This document shows positions 1-5,288 of a stretch of 5,288 bases of DNA, piece by piece. The stretch is from Caldilineae bacterium. Its GTDB lineage: Bacteria; Chloroflexota; Anaerolineae; J102. The position numbers and the translations under genes were made by a program. The first letter of the stretch is position 1. Each line of letters starts with the position of its first letter. The stretch lies in NCBI GenBank assembly GCA_011192085.1, contig DUEQ01000228.1, forward strand, positions 1 through 5,288, in the 5' to 3' direction. The notes under the pieces were generated by a model, which saw only the letters and a program-made list of their open reading frames with translations, was not told the DNA's origin and ran no database searches.

Positions 1-1443
1 GTGTTCGACGCCCGCGCCGACATGGTGGCCCAGGCCGCGCACATTCCTGTTCACCTGGGCGCGATGCCCCTTTCAGTCAAGGCCAGCCTGGAGCGCTTTG
101 GCCGGCTGGAGCCGGGGGACATCGTGGCCCTGAACGACCCCTACTTCGGCGGCTCCCACCTGCCCGATATCACCCTGGTCTCCCCCGTCTATTGGGAGGA
201 TATCCTGTTGGGATATGTGGCCAGTCGCGCACATCATGCCGACGTGGGAGGCATGTCGCCCGGATCCATGCCTCTGGCTCGGGAACTCTTCCAGGAAGGG
301 CTTATTATCCCTCCCGTTAAGCTGCAGCAAGCAGGCGTGGTGGATGAAGGCGTGCTCGATCTGATCGTGCGCAACAGCCGCACGCCCGATGAACGCCGGG
401 GGGACCTGGCTGCACAGATGGCCGCGCAGGAGGTGGGCGCGCGGCGGCTGCGGACCCTGGCTCAGCGCTATGGGACCGACCTCCTGGCCGCGTACATGGC
501 CCATCTGCAAGACTATTCCGAACGCATGATTCGAGACCTCATCGCCCGCATGCCCCAGGGCGCGTTCACCTTCCGCGATGTCATGGATGACGATGGCTTC
601 GGCAACGAGGATCTGGGCATTCAGGTCACCGTGCGGGTAGAGGAACAGCGTTTGCTGGTGGACTTCACGGGCACGGATGCTCAAACCTTGGGCGGTATCA
701 ACGCAGTGTACTCGGTCACCCTGTCCGCGGTGTTCTACGTCATCCGCTGCCTGCTGGCCGATGACGCGGCGCCCACCAACGCGGGCATCTTCCGCGCGGT
801 GGATATCATTGCACCCGACAGCTCCTTGGTCAACGCCTGTTTTCCGGCTGCAGTGGCCGCGGGCAATGTGGAGACCTCTCAGCGCATCACCGACGCGGTG
901 CTGGGCGCGTTCGCTCAAGCCCTGCCCGATCTCGTCCCCGCCGCGTCTCAAGGCACCATGAACAATATCACCATCGGCGGTGTGGACCCGCGTTCGGGAG
1001 AACGTTTCGCTTATTACGAGACCATCGCCGGGGGCATGGGCGCGTCCGCGCAGCACGACGGGCTCTCGGGCGTGCACGTGCACATGACCAACACCCTGAA
1101 CACGCCCGCGGAGGCCCTGGCCTACGCCTATCCCCTGCGGGTGACTCGCTACGAGTTGCGGGATGGTTCGGGCGGCGCGGGCCTGCACCGGGGCGGGGAT
1201 GGCGTCTATCGGGAGGTGGCGTTGCTGGCCGACGCCACCGTGACCCTGCTCACCGAACGACGACGGCACGCGCCCTACGGTCTGGCCGGGGGCGAGCAGG
1301 GCGCGCGGGGCGAGAACTGGCTGATCCCGGGCGACGGCTCCCAGCCCCAGCGCCTGCCCGGCAAGACCGCCATCCACGCCCGCGCGGGCGACCGCATCGG
1401 CATCGCCACCCCGGGCGGCGGCGGTTGGGGGAAGGACAAGTAA
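1..1443 (+). CDS. hyuB: Hydantoinase B / oxoprolinase family protein (HyuB-type), 5'-truncated by window edge
   Basis: This is the 480-residue C-terminal part of a hydantoinase B subunit. The family hydrolyses cyclic amides such as N-methylhydantoin or 5-oxoproline with ATP, usually together with a HyuA partner; related subunits occur in acetone and acetophenone carboxylases. Visible family signatures are HIPVHLGAMP (residues 14-23), the NDPYFGGSHLPD block (45-56), the HHADVGG motif (78-84) whose His/Asp residues are strongly conserved, GLIIPPVKL (100-108), a GNVETSQRI block followed by QGTMNN in the middle, and a glycine-rich C-terminus with GGGGWG just before the TAA stop. The usual length is about 510-590 aa, and the family normally has some 40-60 residues before the point where this window opens. 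The GTG at position 1 is therefore most likely an internal valine codon, and the true start and any hyuA lie upstream. Third positions are mostly G or C, supporting real coding. The substrate cannot be told from sequence. The family call is very secure; the symbol is generic. Confidence 0.95.
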   Translation: MFDARADMVAQAAHIPVHLGAMPLSVKASLERFGRLEPGDIVALNDPYFGGSHLPDITLVSPVYWEDILLGYVASRAHHADVGGMSPGSMPLARELFQEGLIIPPVKLQQAGVVDEGVLDLIVRNSRTPDERRGDLAAQMAAQEVGARRLRTLAQRYGTDLLAAYMAHLQDYSERMIRDLIARMPQGAFTFRDVMDDDGFGNEDLGIQVTVRVEEQRLLVDFTGTDAQTLGGINAVYSVTLSAVFYVIRCLLADDAAPTNAGIFRAVDIIAPDSSLVNACFPAAVAAGNVETSQRITDAVLGAFAQALPDLVPAASQGTMNNITIGGVDPRSGERFAYYETIAGGMGASAQHDGLSGVHVHMTNTLNTPAEALAYAYPLRVTRYELRDGSGGAGLHRGGDGVYREVALLADATVTLLTERRRHAPYGLAGGEQGARGENWLIPGDGSQPQRLPGKTAIHARAGDRIGIATPGGGGWGKDK

Positions 1444-1832
1444 CCAGTATTCAGGAATCAGTCGAACATGGGGGCGGAGGAGAGGAGCTTGCGTTCGCCC
1501 GGTTTGGGCTGGGGCAGTTCATCCGCCCGGAAGAGCTCGCCCGCCAGGACCTCCCGCAGGAGCTGGTCCAGGTCGGGATACATGGCCACGGTGGCTTCCA
1601 GCCCCCACAGCAGGTCCAGAAGTTCGTCGTCGAAGAAGGTCCAGGTTTGGGGGCGGATGGCGTCCTGCGAGGAGGATCTGCGCCCTGCCTCATGAAGCCG
1701 ACGATGCGTCAGATCCCCGCCTGGATTTCAGAAATGGAGAAAGGGTTGAGCCCCAGACTGTCGCAGCCGCGGTCGCCATCGCATCCGCCCTCTTGATCCC
1801 CTGGCACGATGGGGATGGCAGGGCGTCGAACG
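1444..1832. other. 389-bp gap between convergent genes, no intact gene
   Basis: This stretch separates the HyuB stop from the stop of the minus-strand membrane protein. Its left part contains the coding-like minus-strand frame described separately. In the right part (about 1680-1832) one minus-strand frame continues open from upstream and ends at a stop at 1709. It includes a cysteine/aspartate-rich run (GGCDGDRGCDS), but I see no convincing start, no Shine-Dalgarno sequence and no family resemblance. I see no hairpin followed by a T-run that would serve as a standard terminator for either neighbour, and no terminal inverted repeats or direct repeats that would mark an insertion sequence. Confidence 0.5.
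1458..1727 (-). pseudogene. Coding-like C-terminal fragment without a start codon, possible gene remnant
   Basis: On the minus strand a frame is open from a stop at 1728-1730 down to a TGA at 1458-1460. From about 1679 downward it looks genuinely coding. Nearly all its third positions are G or C, and the product is a plausible amphipathic acidic peptide with segments such as TWTFFDDELLDLLWGLEA and PDLDQLLREVLAGELF, ending KLLSSAPMFD. No ATG precedes the FFDDELL segment; the first ATG in frame (in VAMYPDL) is internal, and the only earlier near-start is a GTG directly before it. A competing frame with an ATG at 1693 covers the same bases but gives a low-complexity Pro/Ser/Thr/Arg product typical of a shadow frame. 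The best reading is the 3' end of a gene that lost its 5' part, or one with a frameshift near 1680-1693. The stop lies only 14 bp from the HyuB stop, tail to tail. I do not recognise the family. Confidence 0.38.
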
Positions 1833-4109
1833 TCATTCCCCAGAATCCCACCAGGGCGCTGCGGCCCGGCCCTGCTCCAGAATCGCCCGCGCGGCCTCCT
1901 CATCCCCAAGCTGACGATACACCTGGGCCAGATGCCCATAGGTGGGGCCGTAGAGCGGGTCGAGCTGGAGGAGGCGTTGGAGCTCGGCCAGGGCTTCATC
2001 GGTTCGGCCCAGCGCAGCCAGCCTCATGGCCCGGTCGTTCAGGGCCTGGATGTCGTGGGGAGAGAGGGTCAGGGCCCGGTCGAACGCGGCCAGCGCCTGG
2101 GCATGCGCGTTAGGCAGGCTCGCCAGCCAGCGCGCGTAGCCCATCGCGGGCTCGGGCGCCAGGGGTTGGGCGGCCATGGCTTCCTGATAAAGCTTGCTGA
2201 TGCGCCGCAGACGCGCCTCATCTCCCCATGCATCCTCCGCGGCCACTCGCTGGGCTTCGATCCAGGCCATGCCCGCGGCCATGACGTGGTCGTAGGGCGC
2301 GAGGCGTAGCGCCCGGCGCAGATTCAGCTCTCGCTGGTTGGCGTCAGGGCTCAGCCAGGCGGCCTTGTAGGCGATGTCGCCCAGCCGCGGGCGCTGCACC
2401 GTGGCCGTGAGCGCGAAGGCCATGGCTAGGGTGATGGCCGCCAGGAGCGCGACGCGCGAGATCGCGGGCCGGGAATCGCGCATGAACGCAGGGAGAAAGA
2501 CCAACAGCAAGAGCCAGGCGTGCAGCCACGCCCACGCCACCATCGCGGGCGGGCCGATGCGCTGATTGAGGAGGATGGCGGGCAGGAGGAGGAATGCGAG
2601 GGCGAGAAGGGGAAGGGGCGAAGGGGCGAGAGGGCGAGAGGGCGAGAGGGCGAGGGTGAGCGCGATCAGGGGGGCAAGCGCGAGGAGCCAGAGAAGGAGG
2701 CCGCCGGGCCAAGACGCGCTGAGGCTGAAGCCGAAGACCATGAACGGAGCCAGGGTCAGCAACAGCCAGGTCTCGGGATGGAGGCGGGAAGGGGGCTCGG
2801 GAAAAGGGGAGGACTCTTTCGAGGTGATGCCCAGTCCCAGGCCCAGGATGACCCAGAACAGGAGGTCGGGCGCGTGGGTGGGGAAGCTGACCAGGAGCAA
2901 CGCGGCCCGTCCCACGATGGCCGCGGCCAGGTAGGGCGCGAGGGGATGCGCGCTGCGTCCCAGCCGCCAGAGCAGCCACCCGGCCAGGGCCGCCCATCCC
3001 AGCAGCCAGGGCAGCCCGCCCGTGCTCACCAGCTCCAGGGGCAGACTGTGGGCTCGATCGGCGATGCGGAACGCGAAGTCGGGCTCGAAGTGGGCCAACG
3101 TGGGTGAGAGATGGGGCGCGAGGGCCAGGGGCAGCGTGTCGAAGCCCAGCCCCGTGAGCAGCGCCCGCGGCCGGGCCTGCATCAGGTCAATGACCGCGCG
3201 CCAGATGAGCAGGCGCTGTTGTAGCGTGCCGCCGTGCTGCAACCGCGGCCACAGTGCGATCATGGCGGCCGCCCCCATCCCCACCGCCAGCAGGACGCCT
3301 CCCGCCACCCAGCGGTCCATGCGGCCCGCGGCGCCCATGCGGCGGCGCTGTCCCCACCAGAAAAGGGTCAGCGTCAGCCCGGACGCGGCCAGGCCCAGAT
3401 ATGCGCTACGGCTGAAGGTGAGGCCCAGCAGTCCCGCCGCAAGGAGGAGCGCGAGGTCGAGCGCGTGGCGGGCGGCAGGTCTGTCGGGCGGGCGCAGGAT
3501 TCGGCGGGCCAGCAGGAGGATGCTTGTCAGCAGGAGGTAATCGCCCAGGTAGAGGGGGTTGCCCAGGGTCGAGGCCGCGCGCTCGCCCAGAGGAAAGCTG
3601 ATCCCCACACCGCGCACCGGGTCCAGCCCCAGCATCTGCACATACCCATAGAACACAGGGATGGCCGCTCCCAGGATGGCCGCATCCACCAGCCACCAAC
3701 CCTTTCCCGCCCGCGTCATCTCCCAGGCGATGGCCAGAAACGCCAACCCCGCCAGCACGATCAGCAGGCCATAGCCCCGCTCATAATTCCCCCACAGGCT
3801 CGTCACGGGATCGATGGCCGCCAGGGTGACCAGGATCGCCCACAAGGCCAGGCCCGCGAGCAGGACCGCAGGCAGGGTGATGGCCCTGCGTTGGGGTTGG
3901 CGCCAAGCCCGCCACAGTCGGGCCGCCAGCGCGGCCGCGGCCAGCGAGATAAGCATCGCGGCTTTGTCCGGCTCGAAGCTGGCTCCGCTCTGGATGTTGA
4001 ATAGGGCGGGGATGACGGTCATAGCCAGGAGCGGGGCCAGCTCCTCCGGCACGGGCCAGGCGAACGCGTTCGTGGACGCGACAGGGGCGCGGCGTTTACG
4101 ACGGGGCAT
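1833..4109 (-). CDS. O-antigen polymerase/ligase-like (Wzy_C) multipass membrane protein with C-terminal TPR repeats
   Basis: The product has 758 residues. A basic N-terminus (MPRRKRR) is followed by about ten or more hydrophobic segments, for example near 25-40, 48-66, 77-97, 113-130, 137-157, 184-200, 214-232, 267-286, 366-382 and 390-427, with more at 446-483, 500-514, 521-541 and 551-570. Wzy/WaaL-type signatures are GNYERGYGLL (107-116), TLGNPLYLGDYL (181-192), TFSRSAYLG (231-239), an arginine-rich QQRLLIWRAVIDL stretch (297-309) leading to GLGFDTL, and DRAHSLPLELVSTGG (351-365), which corresponds to the conserved His-containing loop of Wzy_C. Soluble TPR-like helices follow from about 664, clearest at 683-718 and 718-752. 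The family polymerises glycan repeats or transfers glycans from lipid carriers at the outer face of the membrane. The donor and acceptor are unknown here, and in a monoderm the target could be a protein or an exopolysaccharide rather than LPS. No neighbour is a glycosyltransferase. No Shine-Dalgarno sequence precedes the chosen ATG, which is the first in frame and sits before the first membrane segment. Confidence 0.88.
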   Translation of the reverse strand: MPRRKRRAPVASTNAFAWPVPEELAPLLAMTVIPALFNIQSGASFEPDKAAMLISLAAAALAARLWRAWRQPQRRAITLPAVLLAGLALWAILVTLAAIDPVTSLWGNYERGYGLLIVLAGLAFLAIAWEMTRAGKGWWLVDAAILGAAIPVFYGYVQMLGLDPVRGVGISFPLGERAASTLGNPLYLGDYLLLTSILLLARRILRPPDRPAARHALDLALLLAAGLLGLTFSRSAYLGLAASGLTLTLFWWGQRRRMGAAGRMDRWVAGGVLLAVGMGAAAMIALWPRLQHGGTLQQRLLIWRAVIDLMQARPRALLTGLGFDTLPLALAPHLSPTLAHFEPDFAFRIADRAHSLPLELVSTGGLPWLLGWAALAGWLLWRLGRSAHPLAPYLAAAIVGRAALLLVSFPTHAPDLLFWVILGLGLGITSKESSPFPEPPSRLHPETWLLLTLAPFMVFGFSLSASWPGGLLLWLLALAPLIALTLALSPSRPLAPSPLPLLALAFLLLPAILLNQRIGPPAMVAWAWLHAWLLLLVFLPAFMRDSRPAISRVALLAAITLAMAFALTATVQRPRLGDIAYKAAWLSPDANQRELNLRRALRLAPYDHVMAAGMAWIEAQRVAAEDAWGDEARLRRISKLYQEAMAAQPLAPEPAMGYARWLASLPNAHAQALAAFDRALTLSPHDIQALNDRAMRLAALGRTDEALAELQRLLQLDPLYGPTYGHLAQVYRQLGDEEAARAILEQGRAAAPWWDSGE
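2613..2652 (+). repeat. 8-bp-period tandem repeat (AAGGGGCG x2, AGAGGGCG x3) inside the Wzy-TPR gene
   Basis: Five consecutive 8-bp units occur here: two AAGGGGCG, then three identical AGAGGGCG. Flanking bases on each side (agaagggg before, agggtgag after) look like degenerate further units. On the coding (minus) strand the repeat reads as pyrimidine-rich CGCCCTCT units and encodes the Ser/Pro/Leu/Arg run at residues 486-499 (LALSPSRPLAPSPL), between two hydrophobic segments. Because 8 is not a multiple of 3, gain or loss of a single unit would shift the frame of the downstream third of the protein, including the TPRs. Three units (24 bp) would be neutral for frame. Confidence 0.85.
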
Positions 4110-4125
4110 GGGGCTGTGCTACAAT
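4095..4125 (+). promoter_or_regulatory. Extended -10 promoter for the 112-aa gene, predicting a leaderless mRNA
   Basis: TGCTACAAT at 4117-4125 is an extended -10 (TGn plus TACAAT, five of six matches to TATAAT). TTTACG at 4095-4100 is a possible weak -35 (four of six) at a long 19-bp spacing. Six bases separate the -10 from the ATG at 4132, so transcription would begin at or next to the start codon and leave no room for a Shine-Dalgarno site. The -35 half lies inside the first codons of the divergent membrane-protein gene, so the two transcription units share this region. Placement is from consensus matching only. Confidence 0.5.
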
Positions 4126-4131
4126 CGGGGC

Positions 4132-4470
4132 ATGCCAACGCGAGACTGGCGGGTGCGCTTCGCCCGTGAGATGCAGATGGCGGAACAGGCCCGGGCCCAG
4201 GGCAATGAAGGCAAGGCCCGGGTGTGCGCGCGTCGGGCCGCAGGCATCGTGGCCGCGGAATACATGAAGCGTCGCGGGATCGCGACTCCCCATATGACCG
4301 CGTATGACCGAGTGAAATTCCTGCGCGCCTGGCCCGACCTGCCCCAAGGCGCGGTCGAGGTCATCGACCATATGACGCTGCGAGTGAACGAAAACTACGA
4401 ACTGCCAGTGGACGTCGACCTGGTGGCCGAGGCCCGCTGGCTGGCCAAGGCGTTGCTGGGGGAAGGGTAA
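4132..4470 (+). CDS. Small hypothetical helical protein (112 aa)
   Basis: The predicted protein is mostly helical and soluble, with no signal peptide or membrane segment. A basic N-terminal half (RDWRVRFAREMQMAEQARAQ, then GNEGKARVCARRAAGIVAAEY at about residues 24-44) is followed by KRRGI, a linker, and a second helical half with LPVDVDLVAEARWLAKALL (91-109). The first half loosely resembles the helix pattern of HEPN-like or other small helical-bundle proteins (short loop, then ARxxARRAAG). I cannot see a diagnostic catalytic motif such as RxxxxH, so no function is assigned. I recall similar hypothetical proteins from Chloroflexota, but that is memory rather than a search. The start at 4132 is chosen because a -10 box sits six bases upstream; a longer in-frame reading back to 3814 would overlap the divergent gene and looks like its shadow. 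G/C-rich third positions support coding. It converges on thrH with 19 bp between the stops. Confidence 0.72.
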   Translation: MPTRDWRVRFAREMQMAEQARAQGNEGKARVCARRAAGIVAAEYMKRRGIATPHMTAYDRVKFLRAWPDLPQGAVEVIDHMTLRVNENYELPVDVDLVAEARWLAKALLGEG

Positions 4471-4473
4471 ACG

Positions 4474-4507
4474 GAGCCAAAGCTATTTTTCAAAATAACC
4501 ACGGCTC
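4474..4507. terminator. Possible bidirectional hairpin between convergent genes
   Basis: GAGCC at 4474-4478 pairs with GGCTC at 4503-4507. Inside this, TATTT (4484-4488) can pair with AAATA (4493-4497) around a TTCA loop. The two stems are separated by a 5x5 internal loop that is mostly mismatched. The structure is symmetric, so it would form in either transcript, and it overlaps the last codons of thrH. It lacks the usual GC stem plus trailing T-run, so terminator activity is only a guess from its position between two facing stop codons. Confidence 0.25.
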
Positions 4508-5104
4508 GATGTATCCCTTCAGGGTCTCATAATCCTCGGCCACGGGGAATTGGGGGAATTCCGCTTTAACGTTTTCAGGCGGGCGGAAGAGGAAGCCCTG
4601 GTCCGCCTCCTTGAGCATGGTCACGTCGTTGTAGCTATCGCCCGCGGCCACGATGGTGAAGTTGATGGCCTTGAGCGCGTTCACCGCGGCCCGCTTGCTA
4701 TCGGGCATGCGTAGCCTGTAATCTGTGATCATGCCGCTGGCATCTATCACCAGTGAGTGGCAGAAGAGGGTGGGATAGTTCAGTTTGGCCATGAGCGGCT
4801 GGGCAAACTGGTAAAAGGTGTCGGAGAGGATGATGACCTGCGCCCGAGCCCGCAGCCAGTCCAGGAACTCTCGGGCGCCAGGTAGGGGAGACATCGCCGC
4901 GATGACAGCTTGGATGTCGGCCAGGGTGAGGCCGTGATCCTTCAGCAGGGCGATGCGAAAGCGCATGAGCTTGTCATAATCAGGTTCGTCGCGGGTGGTG
5001 CGGCGCAGTTCGGGGATGCCGACTTTGTCGGCGAACGCGATCCAGATCTCGGGCGTGAACACGCCCTCCAGGTCCAGGGTGACGACGGTGGGATGTGGGT
5101 GCAT
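4490..5104 (-). CDS. thrH: Bifunctional phosphoserine phosphatase / homoserine phosphotransferase (ThrH), HAD superfamily
   Basis: The 204-residue product matches the length of Pseudomonas aeruginosa ThrH (about 205 aa) and resembles it along its whole length as I recall that sequence. HAD motif I is DLEG, with nucleophile Asp11 and Glu13 in place of the usual second Asp, a ThrH hallmark. The substrate-cap signature [12 protein letters not shown] (19-30) is followed by [12 protein letters not shown] (36-47). Motif II is LSDTFY with Ser94, motif III is Lys137, and motif IV is GDSYND (155-160) with Asp156 and Asp160. The C-terminal [13 protein letters not shown] is also typical. The enzyme is cytosolic. 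It dephosphorylates phosphoserine in serine synthesis and, in the characterised enzyme, can transfer the phosphate to homoserine, feeding threonine synthesis. No other serine or threonine gene is nearby. The ATG at 5104 places the DLEG motif at the expected distance; no clear Shine-Dalgarno sequence precedes it. All catalytic positions look intact. Confidence 0.95.
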   Translation of the reverse strand: MHPHPTVVTLDLEGVFTPEIWIAFADKVGIPELRRTTRDEPDYDKLMRFRIALLKDHGLTLADIQAVIAAMSPLPGAREFLDWLRARAQVIILSDTFYQFAQPLMAKLNYPTLFCHSLVIDASGMITDYRLRMPDSKRAAVNALKAINFTIVAAGDSYNDVTMLKEADQGFLFRPPENVKAEFPQFPVAEDYETLKGYIEPWLF

Positions 5105-5139
5105 GGCGACTCGGATGGAATAAGGAGGGAGGCTTGGTT

Positions 5140-5167
5140 AGGATAGCCGCGGATTCAGTGATCTGAA
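5140..5167 (-). promoter_or_regulatory. Weak candidate promoter upstream of thrH
   Basis: Read on the minus strand, TTCAGA (5162-5167, four of six to TTGACA) and TATCCT (5140-5145, four of six to TATAAT) are spaced 16 bp apart. They would give a 5' leader of roughly 30 bases before the thrH ATG at 5104. Both boxes are weak and such matches arise by chance. The -35 overlaps the palindrome described next, which would suit repression if both are real. Confidence 0.2.
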
Positions 5168-5179
5168 TGCACGGCCGTG
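5147..5179. repeat. Cluster of three adjacent palindromes upstream of thrH, possible operator
   Basis: Three self-complementary sequences lie almost end to end: CCGCGG (5147-5152), ATTCAG-tgat-CTGAAT (5153-5168, perfect 6-bp arms with a 4-bp centre) and CACGGCCGTG (5170-5179, perfect 10-bp palindrome). They lie 43-75 bp upstream of the thrH start and downstream of the putative stop at 5191. The 16-bp member has the size and symmetry of a dimeric repressor site. The sequence symmetry is seen directly; a regulatory role is inferred. Confidence 0.35.
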
Positions 5180-5190
5180 AACTCTTAACA

Positions 5191-5288
5191 TCAATGATAC
5201 AGGGTAGGGGGACGGGATGCAAAGATCCCATCTCCAAGACATCGCCACAATTCCTCCCGGATCTCTCCGAAATCGTCCCGTAGACTGA
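5191..5288 (-). CDS. Possible 3' end of an unidentified minus-strand gene, cut by window edge
   Basis: One minus-strand frame is open from the window edge to a TGA at 5191-5193, giving 31 residues. The product begins SLRDDFGEIREELWRCLG and ends PPTLYH. The acidic amphipathic helix-like start looks protein-like, but only about half the third positions are G or C, lower than in the confident genes, and 31 open codons can occur by chance. If real, the gene would lie 86 bp upstream of thrH on the same strand. No family is recognisable from so short a piece. Confidence 0.28.
   Translation of the reverse strand, partial: SLRDDFGEIREELWRCLGDGIFASRPPTLYH

Noticed and set aside
73..1377. Long open frame (434 codons) antisense to the hydantoinase B gene
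   Set aside because: It is a shadow of the GC-rich sense gene. Its product is rich in Gly, Arg, His and Val with no recognisable domain, while the sense frame is a clear family member.
1744..1765. Short match to the 16S rRNA-like string GGGGCTCAACC on the minus strand
   Set aside because: It is an isolated run of about 11 bases with no surrounding rRNA helices, so it is a chance match.
2520..3107. Plus-strand open frame with a highly charged Glu/Gly/Arg-rich product
   Set aside because: It is antisense to the Wzy-TPR gene. Its composition simply reflects the purine-rich strand opposite the Pro/Ser/Leu codons.
3234..4004. Plus-strand open frame of 256 codons opposite the membrane protein
   Set aside because: Its Gln/Arg/His-rich composition mirrors hydrophobic codons on the other strand, and it has no motif or plausible start context.
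3814..4131. N-terminal extension of the 112-aa gene back to an upstream ATG
   Set aside because: It overlaps the divergent Wzy-TPR coding start by nearly 300 bp, is Ala/Arg-rich like a shadow frame, and lies upstream of the -10 box.
5186..5191. TTAACA as a plus-strand -35 box
   Set aside because: There is no acceptable -10 at 16-18 bp downstream and no convincing plus-strand gene follows within the window.
4980..5237. 85-codon minus-strand frame running across the thrH start
   Set aside because: It overlaps the thrH N-terminus out of frame and its downstream half is a His/Arg/Pro-rich shadow of thrH.
5217..5288. 23-codon plus-strand frame with a G-rich stretch before its ATG, ending exactly at the window edge
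   Set aside because: It is too short, the product has no features, and the G-rich stretch is a poor Shine-Dalgarno match. The opposite-strand frame looks at least as plausible.

Overview
This is a GC-rich window (roughly 65% by eye) with strong G/C preference at third codon positions. It looks like bacterial chromosomal DNA. The best guess for the lineage is Chloroflexota (Anaerolineae-like). This rests on the Wzy/O-antigen-ligase protein fused to TPRs, on the small helical protein, and on genes without clear Shine-Dalgarno sequences. It is inference from remembered family distribution, not proof.

Layout, left to right. (1) At 1-1443 (+) is the 3' part of a hydantoinase B / oxoprolinase family gene (HyuB-type). 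Its N-terminus lies outside the window. (2) At 1444-1832 is a gap without a confident gene. Its left half holds, on the minus strand, a coding-like C-terminal reading frame without a start (1458-1679, open to 1727), which may be a gene remnant. (3) At 1833-4109 (-) is a 758-aa polytopic membrane protein with O-antigen polymerase/ligase (Wzy_C) signatures and C-terminal TPRs. It contains an 8-bp-period tandem repeat. (4) At 4132-4470 (+) is a 112-aa unrecognised helical protein. It is transcribed divergently across a 22-bp gap, with an extended -10 placed so that the mRNA would be leaderless. (5) At 4490-5104 (-) is a clear ThrH-type HAD phosphatase (phosphoserine phosphatase / homoserine phosphotransferase), convergent with gene 4. 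(6) At 5105-5288 is a short upstream region with a cluster of palindromes and possibly the end of another minus-strand gene.

The genes alternate in strand, so the intact ones do not form an operon and show no shared pathway. HyuB belongs to amide/lactam-ring hydrolysis, the Wzy-TPR protein to envelope glycan assembly or transfer, and ThrH to serine/threonine metabolism. I see no CRISPR array, insertion sequence, tRNA, rRNA, defence island or evident new multi-gene system. The most unusual items are the out-of-frame octamer repeat with G-quadruplex potential inside the Wzy-TPR gene, the leaderless divergent promoter, the start-less coding remnant, and the palindrome cluster upstream of thrH.
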